Source: Kitasatospora sp. NA04385
GTDB taxonomy: Bacteria > Actinomycetota > Actinomycetes > Streptomycetales > Streptomycetaceae
Assembly (NCBI RefSeq): GCF_013364235.1
Contig: NZ_CP054919.1
Location: 144,134 to 208,133 of the forward strand
Direction: 5' to 3'
Length of the DNA stretch: 64,000 nucleotides
The position numbers and the translations under genes were made by a program. The notes under the pieces are model-generated. The model saw nothing but the letters and a program-made list of their open reading frames with translations, did no database searches and had not been told where the DNA came from. Shown in pieces: positions 51,599 through 60,950 of this stretch. The stretch's first letter is position 1. Each line of letters starts with the position of its first letter.

Positions 51599-52356
51599 GG
51601 GCGCGGCTCCGGTCGCAGGCGCAGGCCCTGCATGCCGCCGTCGACGGCGAGGGCGGTGCCGGTGGTGGACGCGGCGGCGGGGGAGGCGAGGTAGACGATG
51701 GCGGCGGCGACCTCGGCGGCGGCGACCAGGCGCCCGGTGGGCTGGCGGCCGTTGAGCGCGGCGCGCTCGGCCGCCGGGTCGTCGGCGGCGTCGAGCAGCC
51801 GGCCGACCCACGGGGTGTCCACCGTACCGGGGTTGACGCAGTTGACCCGGATGCCCTCACGGACGTGGTCGGCGGCCATCGCCAACGTGAGCGACAGCAC
51901 CGCCCCCTTGCTCGCCGAGTACAGCGCCCGCTGCGGCAACCCGGCCGTCGCAGCGATCGAACAGGTGTTGACCACCGACGCGAAAGCGGAACGGCGCAGG
52001 TGCGGCAGCGCGGCCCGAGTGGTGCGGACGATGCCCAGCACGTTCACGTCCAGCACCCGGTGCCACTGCGCGTCGTCGTTGTCCGCCACCGTCCCGGCCG
52101 CGCCGATGCCCGCGTTGTTGACCAGGATGTCGATCCCGCCCAGCGCCTCGGCCGCCGCCGCGACCGCCGCCCGCACGGACGCGTCGTCCGACACGTCCGC
52201 GGTGAAACCCCGCAGCGGCACGGACAAGGCGGACGGGTCGAGGTCGAGCACGGCGACATCCGCACCGCGCTCACTCAGCAACTGCGCGGCGGCCAGGCCG
52301 ATACCGGAGGCACCGCCGGTCACCAGGGCGGTGAGCCCGTCGAGGTCGGTGGTCAC
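51595..52356 (-). CDS. SDR oxidoreductase (2-keto-3-deoxy-L-fuconate dehydrogenase type)
   Basis: 253 aa classical [11 protein letters not shown] (13-20), Asp after strand 2 (AVLDLD, NAD preference), NNAG (80-83), S133, Y146-x-x-x-K150. Between the fuconate dehydratase and aldo/keto reductase genes the natural role is oxidation of 2-keto-3-deoxy-L-fuconate to the 2,4-diketo acid that the FAH enzyme splits. GTG 52356 overlaps the dehydratase TGA, and its own stop overlaps the next start. Assignment rests on operon logic plus family. Confidence 0.9.
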   Translation of the reverse strand: MTTDLDGLTALVTGGASGIGLAAAQLLSERGADVAVLDLDPSALSVPLRGFTADVSDDASVRAAVAAAAEALGGIDILVNNAGIGAAGTVADNDDAQWHRVLDVNVLGIVRTTRAALPHLRRSAFASVVNTCSIAATAGLPQRALYSASKGAVLSLTLAMAADHVREGIRVNCVNPGTVDTPWVGRLLDAADDPAAERAALNGRQPTGRLVAAAEVAAAIVYLASPAAASTTGTALAVDGGMQGLRLRPEPRP

Positions 52357-53687
52357 GCGCGGTCCTCCCGGTCCGTCAGGTCGGCCGCCCAGAAGGCGCC
52401 GTCGGGGTAGGTGTAGGTGTCGATGGTGGCCTGGTGCATGGTGGCGGAGAAGCCGGGCTCCGTGGGTGCCCGGTAGTAGCCGCCGTCGATCGCCACCGGG
52501 TCGAGGAAGTGCTGGTGGAGGTGGTCGACGAACTCGATCACCCGGTCCTCGGTGGTGCCGGACAGCGCGACGTAGTCGAACATCGACAGGTGCTGGACCA
52601 GCTCGCACAGGCCCACGCCGCCGGCGTGCGGGCAGACCGGGACGTCGAACTTGGCGGCGAGCAGCAGGATGGCGAGGTTCTCGTTGACGCCGGCCACCCG
52701 GGCCGAGTCGAGCTGGAGGACGTCGAGGGACCCTGCCTGGAGCAGCTGCTTGAACACGATCCGGTTCTGCACGTGCTCGCCGGTGGCGACCTTGACCGGG
52801 TGGACGCCGCGCCGGATGGCGGCGTGCCCGAGCACGTCGTCGGGGCTGGTGGGCTCCTCGATCCAGTACGGGTCGAACTCGGCGAGCGCGTTGGTCCACT
52901 CGATCGCCTCGTCGACGTCCCAGCGCTGGTTGGCGTCGATCGCCATCCGGATGTCCGGGCCGACCGCCTCGCGGGCGGTGCGGCAGCGGCGGATGTCGTC
53001 GGCCAGGTCGGCGCCGACCTTCAGCTTGATCTGGGTGAAGCCGTCGGCCACCGCCTCCCGGGCGAGGCGGGCCAGCTTCTCGTCGCTGTAGCCGAGCCAG
53101 CCGGGCGAGGTGGTGTAGGCGGGGTAGCCGCGGTGCAGCAGGTCCGCCGCCCGGTCGGCCGCGCCCTGCTTGCCCTTGCGCAGCAGTTCCAGCGCCTCGT
53201 CGGGGGTCAGCGCGTCGGTGAGGTAGCGGAAGTCGACCTGGGAGACCAGCCAGGCGGGGTCCGCGTCGGCCAGCAGTCGCCACAGCGGCTTGTCGGCGCG
53301 CTTGGCGGCCAAGTCCCAGACCGCGTTGACGACGGCGCCGATCGCCATGTGCATCACGCCCTTCTCGGGGCCGAGCCAGCGCAGCTGGCTGTCGCCGATC
53401 AGGTCGCGGTACAGCGAGCCGGGGTCGGCGCACAGTTCGGCGACGGAGCGTCCGACGACGTGCCCGCGCAGGGCGTCGATGGCGGCGACCTGGACGTCGT
53501 TGCCGCGGCCGATGGTGAAGGTGAAGCCGTGGCCCTCGTGGCCCCCGGCCGACGTGCGCAGGACGACGTAGGCCGCGGAGTAATCGGGGTCGGGGTTCAT
53601 CGCGTCGGACCCGTCCAGCTCCCGCGAGGTGGGGAAGCGGATGTCGTAGGTGTCGACGGCGGTGATCCGCGCGGTGTTCGTTGACAA
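52353..53687 (-). CDS. L-fuconate dehydratase (enolase superfamily)
   Basis: 444 aa. Matches the FucD subgroup: K221-L-K223 (IKLKVG), D251 in DANQRW, E277 in WIEEP, E304 in TGEHVQNR, D327, H354 in CPHAGGVG, all in the expected order. The long capping region ([16 protein letters not shown]) is also typical. Converts L-fuconate to 2-keto-3-deoxy-L-fuconate with Mg(II). The TTG start at 53687 has AAAGG 7 bases upstream, and no ATG or GTG fits the homologous N-terminus. It is 11 bases after the FAH gene. Confident at family level; related 6-deoxy or pentonate acids may also be used. Confidence 0.92.
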   Translation of the reverse strand: MSTNTARITAVDTYDIRFPTSRELDGSDAMNPDPDYSAAYVVLRTSAGGHEGHGFTFTIGRGNDVQVAAIDALRGHVVGRSVAELCADPGSLYRDLIGDSQLRWLGPEKGVMHMAIGAVVNAVWDLAAKRADKPLWRLLADADPAWLVSQVDFRYLTDALTPDEALELLRKGKQGAADRAADLLHRGYPAYTTSPGWLGYSDEKLARLAREAVADGFTQIKLKVGADLADDIRRCRTAREAVGPDIRMAIDANQRWDVDEAIEWTNALAEFDPYWIEEPTSPDDVLGHAAIRRGVHPVKVATGEHVQNRIVFKQLLQAGSLDVLQLDSARVAGVNENLAILLLAAKFDVPVCPHAGGVGLCELVQHLSMFDYVALSGTTEDRVIEFVDHLHQHFLDPVAIDGGYYRAPTEPGFSATMHQATIDTYTYPDGAFWAADLTDREDRA

Positions 53688-53698
53688 CTCGGGGCCTT

Positions 53699-54550
53699 TC
53701 ACGCGGCGGAGAAGGTCTGGCGCTGGGTTCCGAGGCCGTCGATGGACAGCTCGACGGTGTCTCCCTCGCGCAGGTAGGGGGTGTCGGGCAGGCCCAGGGC
53801 CACGCCCGCGGGGGTGCCGGTGTTGATGACGTCGCCGGGCCGCAGCACCATGTACTGGCTCAGGTACCAGACCAGGTGGTTCACCTCGAAGATCATGTTC
53901 TTGGTGTTGCCGTCCTGGCGGACCAGCCCGTTGACCGACAGCCGCAGACCGAGGTCCTGCGGATCGGCGACCTCGTCCGCGGTGACCAGCCAGGGGCCCA
54001 GCGGGTTGAAGGTCTCGCAGGACTTCCCGAGGTCCCACTGCGCGGAGTACTCCAGCTGGAACTCCCGCTCCGAGACGTCGTGGCTGACCGCGTACCCCGC
54101 GACCACCGACGGCGCGTCGGCCGGCGAGTCCAGGTAACGGGCCTCACGACCGATGACGACGGCCAGCTCCACCTCCCAGTCCGTCTTGACCGAACCACGC
54201 GGGATCAGCACCCGGTCCCGGGGACCGACCACCGTCGACGGGTCCTTCATGAACACCACCGGACGCGCCGGCACGGCCGCCCCGGTCTCCTCCGCGTGGT
54301 CACGGTAGTTCAACCCGACACAGACCACCTTCCCCGGCCGGGCCACCGGAGCACCGACCCGCAGGCCGGTCAGGTCGAGAGCGGGAAGCTCCCCGGCGGC
54401 CAGTGCCGCCCGGACCCGCCCGATCCCGTCCGAGGCCAGGAACGCCCCGTCGATGTCACCCGTCAGGCCCGAGAGCGCGAACGCCCGCCCGTCCTGGTCG
54501 AGGACGGCCGGAACCTCTTCTCCCACCGGCCCGACTCGCAGTAGCTTCAT
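53699..54550 (-). CDS. FAH-family hydrolase (2,4-diketo-3-deoxy-L-fuconate hydrolase type)
   Basis: 283 aa. GLNYRDH (79-85), metal ligands E126/E128 in [13 protein letters not shown]158 in SHDVSE, and [15 protein letters not shown] near the C-terminus. It is first in the four-gene operon with fuconate dehydratase, SDR and aldo/keto reductase. The known final step of that route is hydrolysis of 2,4-diketo-3-deoxy-L-fuconate to pyruvate and lactate. ATG 54550 with ACGGAG upstream. It is distinct from the FAH gene at 5005, which partners an IlvD-type dehydratase. Confidence 0.9.
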   Translation of the reverse strand: MKLLRVGPVGEEVPAVLDQDGRAFALSGLTGDIDGAFLASDGIGRVRAALAAGELPALDLTGLRVGAPVARPGKVVCVGLNYRDHAEETGAAVPARPVVFMKDPSTVVGPRDRVLIPRGSVKTDWEVELAVVIGREARYLDSPADAPSVVAGYAVSHDVSEREFQLEYSAQWDLGKSCETFNPLGPWLVTADEVADPQDLGLRLSVNGLVRQDGNTKNMIFEVNHLVWYLSQYMVLRPGDVINTGTPAGVALGLPDTPYLREGDTVELSIDGLGTQRQTFSAA

Positions 54551-55041
54551 GCTCCGTCTCCTCACGCTGTTCCGGAGGCCATGACACCTCGTCGGCACAT
54601 ACATCGGATCAATCCGTGTCGCTTGACCATACGAGGAACGGTCGCGCCACCGCAAGAAGTCCTCCGATGTTTATCGGAAGCGTGAGGCCGACTGCCGTCC
54701 CCGCAGGGCATATGCACAGCTCGCCGCCCGGATCCCGCGCCGACCGGGCACGGCTTGGACACCCGGTTGTCACGGTTGAGATTCATCCGAGGTTTCCTCT
54801 TGTCAGTCAGGTACCGGCCTCGTATCGTCCTCGTTAACCGCAGGCCATCCGATGACTGCGGGAGGCGTGCGATCCGGCGCCGGCTCGTTGTCCCCGGGAA
54901 CCGGCCCCCTCGCGGAGGAGGACCGGCCGGGAAGCCGGCGCCTCCGCCTCACCACGCCGGGACGGCCCACGGTCCTCCCGCCGCATCGACTCCCCCTCGC
55001 GCAGCAGGGGCCCGGGCACCCCAGTCAAGGAGATCAGCACC
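54551..55041. promoter_or_regulatory. Divergent control region of fucose operon and importer
   Basis: 491 bases without genes. Two inverted repeats: ACATCGGAT-CA-ATCCGTGT (54601-54619) and TCCGAT-GTTT-ATCGGA (54663-54678, perfect). Both share the ATCGGA/TCCGAT core and lie about 60 bases apart on the operon side, so they could bind a dimeric regulator such as the FadR-type protein at 58905. An A/T-richer stretch near 54770-54835 (GGTTGAGATTCATCCG) may hold the importer promoter. Confidence 0.55.
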
Positions 55042-56091
55042 ATGAAGCCTCGCTCCTCCAGAATCGCGATCGCGGCCGTCGCCGTCGTCCTCCTGGCGGG
55101 GACCGCCACGGCGTGCAACCGCGGCAGCGCGTCCGACTCCGCCGCCGCCGGCGGCAAGCCGGCCCTCGGCATCGACCTGCCCCGCGCGGACTCCGACTTC
55201 TGGAACTCCTACGCCCAGTACGTCAAGCAGGACGCCTCCGCCCAGGGCCTGCACACCCTGCCGGTGAGCAACTCGCAGAACGACGTCACCAAGCTGGTCG
55301 CCAACGTCCAGGTCTTCCAGAACACCGGCGCCAAGGCCGTCGTGATGGCCCCGCAGGACACCGGCGCGATCGCCTCCACCCTCGACCAGCTCTCCGCCAA
55401 GAAGATCCCGGTGGTCAGCGTGGACACCCGCCCCGACAAGGGCGACGTCTACATGGTCGTGCGCGCCGACAACAAGGCGTACGGCACCAAGGCCTGCGAG
55501 TTCCTCGGCAAGCAGCTCGGCGGCAAGGGCAAGGTCGCCGAACTCCAGGGCGCGCTCAGCTCCATCAACGGGCGCGACCGCTCCGAGGCCTTCGCCGCCT
55601 GCATGAAGGAGAAGTTCCCCGACATCCAGGTCATCGAGCTGGCCACCGACTGGAAGGGCGACGTCGCCTCCGCCAAGCTCCAGTCCACCCTGGCCGCCAA
55701 CCCCGACCTGGGCGGCGTCTACATGCAGGCCGGCGGCGTGTTCCTGCAGCCCACCCTCGCCCTGCTCCAGCAGAAGGGCCTGCTCAAGCCCGTCGGCCAG
55801 CCGGGCCACATCGCGATCATCTCCAACGACGGCATCCCGCAGGAGTTCGACGCGATCCGCAAGGGCGACATCGACGCGACCATCTCCCAGCCCGCCGACC
55901 TGTACGCCAAGTACGCCCTGTACTACGCCGAGGCCGCGGCCGAGGGCAAGACCTTCCAGCCCGGCGCCACCGACCACGACTCCACCATCATCCAGCTGCC
56001 CAACGGCCTGGAGGACCAGCTCCCCGCCCCGCTGGTGACCAAGGAGAACGTCGACGACAAGAGCCTGTGGGGCAACAACGTCGGCCAGTAA
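55042..56091 (+). CDS. Ribose-type ABC sugar-binding lipoprotein 1
   Basis: 349 aa, periplasmic-binding-protein-1 (RbsB-like) fold. Lipoprotein signal with TATAC at the lipobox (weakly canonical). Family segments: IDLPRADSDFWNSYAQYVKQ, VVMAPQDTGAIASTL, VVSVDTRPDKGDVYMVVRAD, ISNDGIPQEFDAIRKG. Delivers a monosaccharide (L-fucose or related sugar by context) to the ATPase and permease behind it. Closely related to the second binding protein at 59645. A hairpin at 56103-56149 follows. Confidence 0.92.
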   Translation: MKPRSSRIAIAAVAVVLLAGTATACNRGSASDSAAAGGKPALGIDLPRADSDFWNSYAQYVKQDASAQGLHTLPVSNSQNDVTKLVANVQVFQNTGAKAVVMAPQDTGAIASTLDQLSAKKIPVVSVDTRPDKGDVYMVVRADNKAYGTKACEFLGKQLGGKGKVAELQGALSSINGRDRSEAFAACMKEKFPDIQVIELATDWKGDVASAKLQSTLAANPDLGGVYMQAGGVFLQPTLALLQQKGLLKPVGQPGHIAIISNDGIPQEFDAIRKGDIDATISQPADLYAKYALYYAEAAAEGKTFQPGATDHDSTIIQLPNGLEDQLPAPLVTKENVDDKSLWGNNVGQ

Positions 56092-56102
56092 CCACCGAGA
56101 CC

Positions 56103-56149
56103 CCCGGGGGCGGCGGCCCGTACCCCCTGACCGGGCCGCCGCCCCCGGG
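56103..56149 (+). terminator. Perfect 18-bp intra-operon hairpin
   Basis: CCCGGGGGCGGCGGCCCG (56103-56120) pairs exactly with 56132-56149 around 11 bases. It sits between the binding-protein and ATPase genes and probably raises binding-protein expression over the membrane components. Confidence 0.75.
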
Positions 56150-56178
56150 ACCCACCCGCGGAAAGGACACCCCCCGCC

Positions 56179-57735
56179 ATGGCGGACCCCAGCCCCGTCC
56201 GGGGCCCCGTCGTCGAAGCCGACGGAATCAGCAAGCGCTTCGGCGCCACCGTCGCCCTCAGCGACGCCCGCATCTCGGTCGCGCCCGGCGAGTCGCACGC
56301 CCTGGTCGGCCGCAACGGCGCGGGCAAGTCCACCCTCGTCTCCATCCTCACCGGACTCCAGGCCCCGGACACCGGCACCCTGCGGTTCGACGGCGAACCC
56401 GCGCCCGCCCCCGGCGACACCGCCGCCTGGCGCTCCCGCGTCGCCTGCGTCTACCAGCGCTCCACCATCATCCCCGCGCTGACCGTCGCCGAGAACCTCT
56501 TCCTCGACCGGCAGAGCGGCGGCGCGCTGCGCCCGATCAGCTGGAAGCGGCTGCGCGTCCGCGCGACCGAACTGCTCGCCGAGTACGGCGTGGACGTCGA
56601 CCCGGCCGCCCGCGCCGAGGACCTGACCGTCGAGCAGCGCCAGTTCGTCGAGATCGCCCGGGCCCTGTCCTTCGGCGCCCGGTTCATCATCCTGGACGAG
56701 CCCACCGCCAAGCTCGACGCCCGGGGCATCGAGCGGCTCTTCGACAAGCTGCGCTCGCTGCAGGAGCAGGGCGTCGCGTTCCTGTTCATCTCCCACCACC
56801 TGCAGGAGGTCTACGACCTCTGCACCACCGTCACGGTCTACCGCGACGCCCGGCACATCGTCACCGCGCCGGTCGCCGAACTCGGCCAGCGGGCCCTGGT
56901 GGAGGCGATGACCGGCGAGAGCGGCCGGGGCACCGAACCCGCCTGGTCGGTGACCGGACGGGCGCGCTCCGACGGCGCCCCGCTGCTGGACGTCGCCGGG
57001 CTGAGCCTGGCCGGCGCCTATCAGGACTTCTCGCTGACCGCGCGCGCCGGCGAGGTCGTCGGCCTGGCCGGCGCCGCCGCGAGCGGCAACGTCCAGCTCG
57101 GCGAGACCATCGCCGGCCTGCGCCGCCCGCAGAGCGGCACCATCAACGTCGCGGGCCGGCCGGTGCGCACCGGGCGCGTGCCCGCCGCCCTCGCGGCCGG
57201 CATCGGCTTCGTCCCCGAGGACCGGCACATCCAGGGCCTGATCCCGCAGCGCAGCGTCGCCGAGAACGCCACCCTGACCGTCACCGACCAGCTCGGGCCG
57301 TTCGGGACGGTGCTGCCCTCGCGCACCCGCGCCTTCGCCCAGCGGATGATCGCCGACCTCGACATCAAGACCCCCGGCGCCTCCGCCCCGGTCTCCGCCC
57401 TGTCGGGCGGCAACCAGCAGAAGGTCGTCATCGCCCGCGCGCTCGCCACCGAGCCGCACGTCCTGATCGCCATCCGCCCCACCAACGGCGTCGACGTCAA
57501 GTCCAAGGAAGCCCTGCTCGGCACCGTCCGCGAGGTCGCCGACGCGGGCAAGAGCGCCCTGATCGTGTCCGACGAACTCGACGACCTGCGGGTCTGCGAC
57601 CGCGTCCTGGCCATGTTCCACGGCCGGGTCGTCGCCGAGTTCACCCACGGCTGGAGCGACGAACAACTGGTCTCGGCCATGGAGGGCATGGCCGGACCGA
57701 CCGACCCGAAGGAACGCCATGACCCCGACCACTGA
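56179..57735 (+). CDS. Ribose-type ABC importer ATPase (fused double domain)
   Basis: 518 aa with two nucleotide-binding domains. Domain 1 has GRNGAGKST, LTVEQRQFVEIARAL (LSGG replaced by LTVE) and FIILDEPT. Domain 2 has a degenerate Walker A (GAAASGNVQL), a good LSGGNQQKVVIARAL signature, but LIAIRPTNGVDV where LDEPT should be. So one composite site is likely inactive, as in nucleoside/BMP-type importers. ATG 56179 after GGAAAGGA. The stop lies 17 bases inside the permease gene. Confidence 0.92.
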   Translation: MADPSPVRGPVVEADGISKRFGATVALSDARISVAPGESHALVGRNGAGKSTLVSILTGLQAPDTGTLRFDGEPAPAPGDTAAWRSRVACVYQRSTIIPALTVAENLFLDRQSGGALRPISWKRLRVRATELLAEYGVDVDPAARAEDLTVEQRQFVEIARALSFGARFIILDEPTAKLDARGIERLFDKLRSLQEQGVAFLFISHHLQEVYDLCTTVTVYRDARHIVTAPVAELGQRALVEAMTGESGRGTEPAWSVTGRARSDGAPLLDVAGLSLAGAYQDFSLTARAGEVVGLAGAAASGNVQLGETIAGLRRPQSGTINVAGRPVRTGRVPAALAAGIGFVPEDRHIQGLIPQRSVAENATLTVTDQLGPFGTVLPSRTRAFAQRMIADLDIKTPGASAPVSALSGGNQQKVVIARALATEPHVLIAIRPTNGVDVKSKEALLGTVREVADAGKSALIVSDELDDLRVCDRVLAMFHGRVVAEFTHGWSDEQLVSAMEGMAGPTDPKERHDPDH

Positions 57736-58750
57736 CCTCCGCGCGCACCCGGCCACCGCCGCCACCGGGTCCGCCGGACGCCGCTTCGACCTCGTCCGCT
57801 ACCGCGACCTGTCACTGGTACCGGTCCTGCTGGTCCTCGGCGTCATCGGCTTCGCCGTCTCACCGGCCTTCCTCACCTCCGACAACCTCCTCGGCGTCGG
57901 CCAGCAGGCCACCGAGCTGAGCCTGCTGGTGCTGGCCGAGGCGCTGATCCTGATCGCCGGCCGGATGGACCTCTCGCTGGAGTCCACCATCGGCGTGGCC
58001 CCGGTCATCGCCGTCTGGCTGGTGCTGCCCGAACACGGAGGGCGCTTCAACGGCCTCGGGCTGTTCCCGTCCTGGACGGCCATCCCGCTCTGCCTGGCGG
58101 TCGGCGCCCTCATCGGCGCGGTCAACGGCTTCCTCATCCTGAAGCTGCGCCTCAACGGCTTCATCGTCACCCTCGGCGCGCTCACCCTGCTGCGCGGCCT
58201 CCAGGTCGCCATCTCCCAGGGCCAGTCGATCGTCAACCTGCCCGGCTCCTTCACCTACCTGGGCCGCAGCAGCTGGCTGGGCGCGCCCGCCGCCATCTGG
58301 ATCTGCGCGCTGCTGTTCCTGGCCGGCGGCTGCGCGCTCGCCTGGCTGCGCCACGGCCGCTCGCTGTACGCGATCGGCGGCAACGCCGAGGCCGCCCGCG
58401 CCGCCGGCATCCGCGTCGACCGGATCACCTGGATCGTCCTGATCCTCGGCAGCCTGCTGGCCGCCTTCGCCGGCGTCCTCTACACCGGGCACTACGGGTC
58501 GATCTCCGCCGACCAGGGCAACGGCTGGATCTTCCAGGTCTTCGCCGCCACCGTCATCGGCGGTGTCAGCCTCAACGGCGGCCGGGGCACCCTCTTCGGC
58601 GCCCTCACCGGCGTGCTCACCCTCCAGCTGGTCGTCAACGTCATGACCCTGGCCGGCGTCCCCCCGCTGTGGAACCAGTTCCTCAACGGCGCGATCATCA
58701 TCGTCGCGCTGATCATCTCCCGCTTCGCCTCCGGCGAGAAGCAGGAGTAG
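57719..58750 (+). CDS. Ribose-type ABC importer permease
   Basis: 343 aa, RbsC/BPD-transp-2 family with about eight to ten hydrophobic segments. Typical LILIAGRMDLSLESTIG (about 75-91), LNGFIVTLGALTLLRGL, YAIGGNAEAARAAGIRVDR and VIGGVSLNGGRGTLFG. It forms the channel for the sugar carried by the adjacent binding proteins. ATG 57719 overlaps the ATPase gene by 17 bases. A long hairpin at 58774-58825 ends the three-gene unit. Confidence 0.93.
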   Translation: MTPTTDLRAHPATAATGSAGRRFDLVRYRDLSLVPVLLVLGVIGFAVSPAFLTSDNLLGVGQQATELSLLVLAEALILIAGRMDLSLESTIGVAPVIAVWLVLPEHGGRFNGLGLFPSWTAIPLCLAVGALIGAVNGFLILKLRLNGFIVTLGALTLLRGLQVAISQGQSIVNLPGSFTYLGRSSWLGAPAAIWICALLFLAGGCALAWLRHGRSLYAIGGNAEAARAAGIRVDRITWIVLILGSLLAAFAGVLYTGHYGSISADQGNGWIFQVFAATVIGGVSLNGGRGTLFGALTGVLTLQLVVNVMTLAGVPPLWNQFLNGAIIIVALIISRFASGEKQE

Positions 58751-58773
58751 GAGGGGCCGGACGCCCGAAGACC

Positions 58774-58825
58774 GCCGGAAGCGGTGCGACCCCTTGAGCC
58801 GGGAGCCGGTCGCACCGCTTCCGGC
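58774..58825 (+). terminator. 18-bp hairpin after the importer genes
   Basis: GCCGGAAGCGGTGCGACC (58774-58791) pairs exactly with 58808-58825 around a 16-base loop. It lies 24 bases after the permease stop and before the FadR-type regulator gene, as terminator or attenuator. Confidence 0.8.
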
Positions 58826-58904
58826 TCCCCTCCCCCGCCTTCCCCCACCCCCCGCCTTCCCCCACCCACCGCACGCCGACCAGAACCCAGGAGGCGAGTC
58901 CGCC

Positions 58905-59648
58905 ATGGCGGTGACCGACCAGGCGATCGAGCGGATCAAGGAGATGATCGTCTCCGGCAGCCTGCCGCCCGGCGCCCGCCTCCCCAACGAGGCCGACCTC
59001 GCCGACCAGCTCGGGCTGTCGCGCAACTCCCTGCGCGAGGCGGTCCGGGCCCTCACCGCGATGCGCATCCTGGTCCCCAGACAGGGCGACGGCACCTACG
59101 TCTCGGGGCTCGAACCGCACCTCCTGCTCGAAACCATGGCCTTCGCGGCCGACGTCTCCCACGGGCGCAACGCCCGGCAGCTCCTCCAGGTCCGGCGCCT
59201 GCTGGAACCGCCGGCCACCGCTCTCGCCGCCGGCCGGCTCACCGACCAGGACCTGCGGGCCCTGCGGGACGTCCTCGACCGGAGCGCCGCCGCCGACGGC
59301 ATCGAGGAGTTCATCGAGCTGGACATCGAGTTCCACCGCACCATCGCCGACGCGGTGGGCAACCCGGTCCTGTCCACCCTGCTCGGCATCCTCTCCACGC
59401 ACACCCAGCGGCTGCGCATCGTGCGCGGCACCCTCCCGCGCCCTCCGGCCGGGGGCGCCGCCGCCCGCGAGCAGGCCCACCTCGAACACGAGGCCATCTG
59501 GCGGGCGCTGGCCGGCCGCGACGCCGCCCTGGCCGCGAGCGCCAGCGCGGTGCACGTCGCCGCGGTCGAGGACTGGCTGGCCGCCGGCCCCGCCGCTCCC
59601 CCACTGACGCAAAGGGCTCCCACCCAGGACGGACGGTCCGACCGATGA
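58905..59648 (+). CDS. GntR/FadR-family (FCD) transcriptional regulator
   Basis: 247 aa. GntR winged helix at about 5-75 (PPGARLPNEADLADQLGLSR, VRALTAMRILVPRQGDGTYV) and an FCD ligand domain with metal-binding pattern D...H (LDIEFHRTIADAVGNPVLS, HLEHEAIWRAL, and a late H). FCD sensors often bind sugar acids or their keto-deoxy derivatives, which fits the adjacent L-fucose route. ATG 58905 lies about 10 bases after AGGAGG. Its stop overlaps the second binding-protein gene. Possible targets are the ATCGGA/TCCGAT repeats in 54601-54678. Confidence 0.92.
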   Translation: MAVTDQAIERIKEMIVSGSLPPGARLPNEADLADQLGLSRNSLREAVRALTAMRILVPRQGDGTYVSGLEPHLLLETMAFAADVSHGRNARQLLQVRRLLEPPATALAAGRLTDQDLRALRDVLDRSAAADGIEEFIELDIEFHRTIADAVGNPVLSTLLGILSTHTQRLRIVRGTLPRPPAGGAAAREQAHLEHEAIWRALAGRDAALAASASAVHVAAVEDWLAAGPAAPPLTQRAPTQDGRSDR

Positions 59649-60685
59649 AAAGACGAACCATCCTCACCACCCGCGCGGGCGGCATCACCGTGCTCCTCGT
59701 CGGCTGCCTCACCGCCTGCGGCGGCGACGCCGCCGATCCGGACAGCCACCGCCCGCAGATCGGCATCGACATCCCCCGGGCCGACTCGGACTTCTGGCGC
59801 GCGTACGCGAAGTACGTCCAGCAGGAGATCACCGACCAGCACCTGAACGTCCTGCCACCGACCCAGTCCAACGGCGACGAGGCGACGTTCACCGCCAACA
59901 TCCGGGCGATGGAGAGCAAGCACCCCAAGTCCATCGTCATGGCGCCGCAGAACACCATGACCACCGAGGCGACGCTCAATGAGCTCTTGGCCGCGAACGT
60001 CCAAGCCGTCAGCGTCGACACCGAGCCGGAACACGGCGAGGTGTACATGGTGGTCCGCACCGACAACCGCTCGTACGGCACCCAGGCGTGCGAGTTCCTC
60101 GGCAAGCAGTTGCGCGGCAAGGGCCGGGTCGCCGAACTCCAGGGCTCCCTGGACTCCATCAACGGCTACGAGCGCTCCACCGCCTTCGCCGCCTGCATGA
60201 AGCGCGAGTTCCCCGGGATCGAGGTCGTCGTCCTGCCGACCGATTGGAAGGGCGACGTCGCCGCCGCCAAGCTCCGCTCCACCCTGGCCGCCGGGCCCGC
60301 GCTGAACGGCATCTACATGCAGGCCGGCGGCGTCTTCCTCCAGCCCACCCTCGACCTGCTCCGCGAGAAGGGCCTGCTCAAGCCCGCCGGGCAGCCCGGT
60401 CACATCACGATCGTGTCCAACGACGGCATCCCGCAGGAGCTTGCCGCGATCCGCAAGGGCGACATCGACGCGACCGTCAACCAGCCGGCCGACCTGTACG
60501 CCAAGTACGCCCTGTACTACGCCGAGGCCGCGGCCGAGGGCAAGACCTTCCAGCCCGGCGCCACCGACCACGACTCCACCATCGTCCAACTGCCCAACGG
60601 CCTGGAGGACCAGCTCCCCTCGCCCCTGGTCACCAAGGACAACGTCGACGACCCGTCGCTCTGGGCCAACCACGTCACCTCCTGA
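59645..60685 (+). CDS. Ribose-type ABC sugar-binding lipoprotein 2 (paralogue)
   Basis: 346 aa. Lipoprotein signal with LTAC at about 24-27, then the same fold as 55042-56091: IDIPRADSDFWRAYAKYVQQ, IVMAPQNTMTTEATL, VSVDTEPEHGEVYMVVRTD, VSNDGIPQELAAIRKG. The C-terminal third is nearly identical to the paralogue, with 96 identical bases (60488-60583 against 55894-55989), while the N-terminal half has diverged. ATG 59645 overlaps the regulator stop by 4 bases. It has no transporter genes of its own and probably feeds the same permease with a different ligand, or signals ligand presence. Confidence 0.92.
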   Translation: MKRRTILTTRAGGITVLLVGCLTACGGDAADPDSHRPQIGIDIPRADSDFWRAYAKYVQQEITDQHLNVLPPTQSNGDEATFTANIRAMESKHPKSIVMAPQNTMTTEATLNELLAANVQAVSVDTEPEHGEVYMVVRTDNRSYGTQACEFLGKQLRGKGRVAELQGSLDSINGYERSTAFAACMKREFPGIEVVVLPTDWKGDVAAAKLRSTLAAGPALNGIYMQAGGVFLQPTLDLLREKGLLKPAGQPGHITIVSNDGIPQELAAIRKGDIDATVNQPADLYAKYALYYAEAAAEGKTFQPGATDHDSTIVQLPNGLEDQLPSPLVTKDNVDDPSLWANHVTS

Positions 60686-60693
60686 TGACGCCG

Positions 60694-60725
60694 TCGAGGG
60701 CGGGTGAAGCCCGCCCCGCCCTCGA
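60694..60725 (+). terminator. Hairpin after the second binding-protein gene
   Basis: TCGAGGGCGGG (60694-60704) pairs with CCCGCCCTCGA (60715-60725) around 10 bases, 9 bases after the stop at 60685. Confidence 0.7.
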
Positions 60726-60748
60726 AGCGACCGCCATCTGAACGCGAT

Positions 60749-60765
60749 CGATCACAAACGAGCAC
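60749..60765. promoter_or_regulatory. Operator-like site upstream of the GH43 gene
   Basis: Minus-strand GTGCTCGTTTGTGATCG (60765-60749) matches the DeoR-like half-site TTGCTCGTTTCTGCGCG (5984-5968) at 13 of 17 positions. It lies in an A/T-richer stretch (TTCAAACGTTTTAATC, 60768-60783) within the 60686-60950 gap, about 190 bases before the GH43 start. Shared regulation is inference. Confidence 0.45.
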
Positions 60766-60950
60766 ATTCAAACGTTTTAATCTCGCGCAAGTGTAGGGCT
60801 TCGGCGATCTTCAAGGCTTGCAGCGTGACACCAAGAGCGCACAACTCGGCTGCCTGAAGCCGACTTTACGCGCATCTGGACAGGCGGCAGGTGCATGTTC
60901 AAGAATGCACCCAACCTGTTGAGGATTGTTCAGTTTTGGGGAGATCCGCT

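Noticed and set aside
54949..57765. 938-aa minus-strand frame opposite the ribose-type importer
   Set aside because: Gly/Ala/Val/Asp-rich shadow; the plus strand carries intact ABC transporter motifs.
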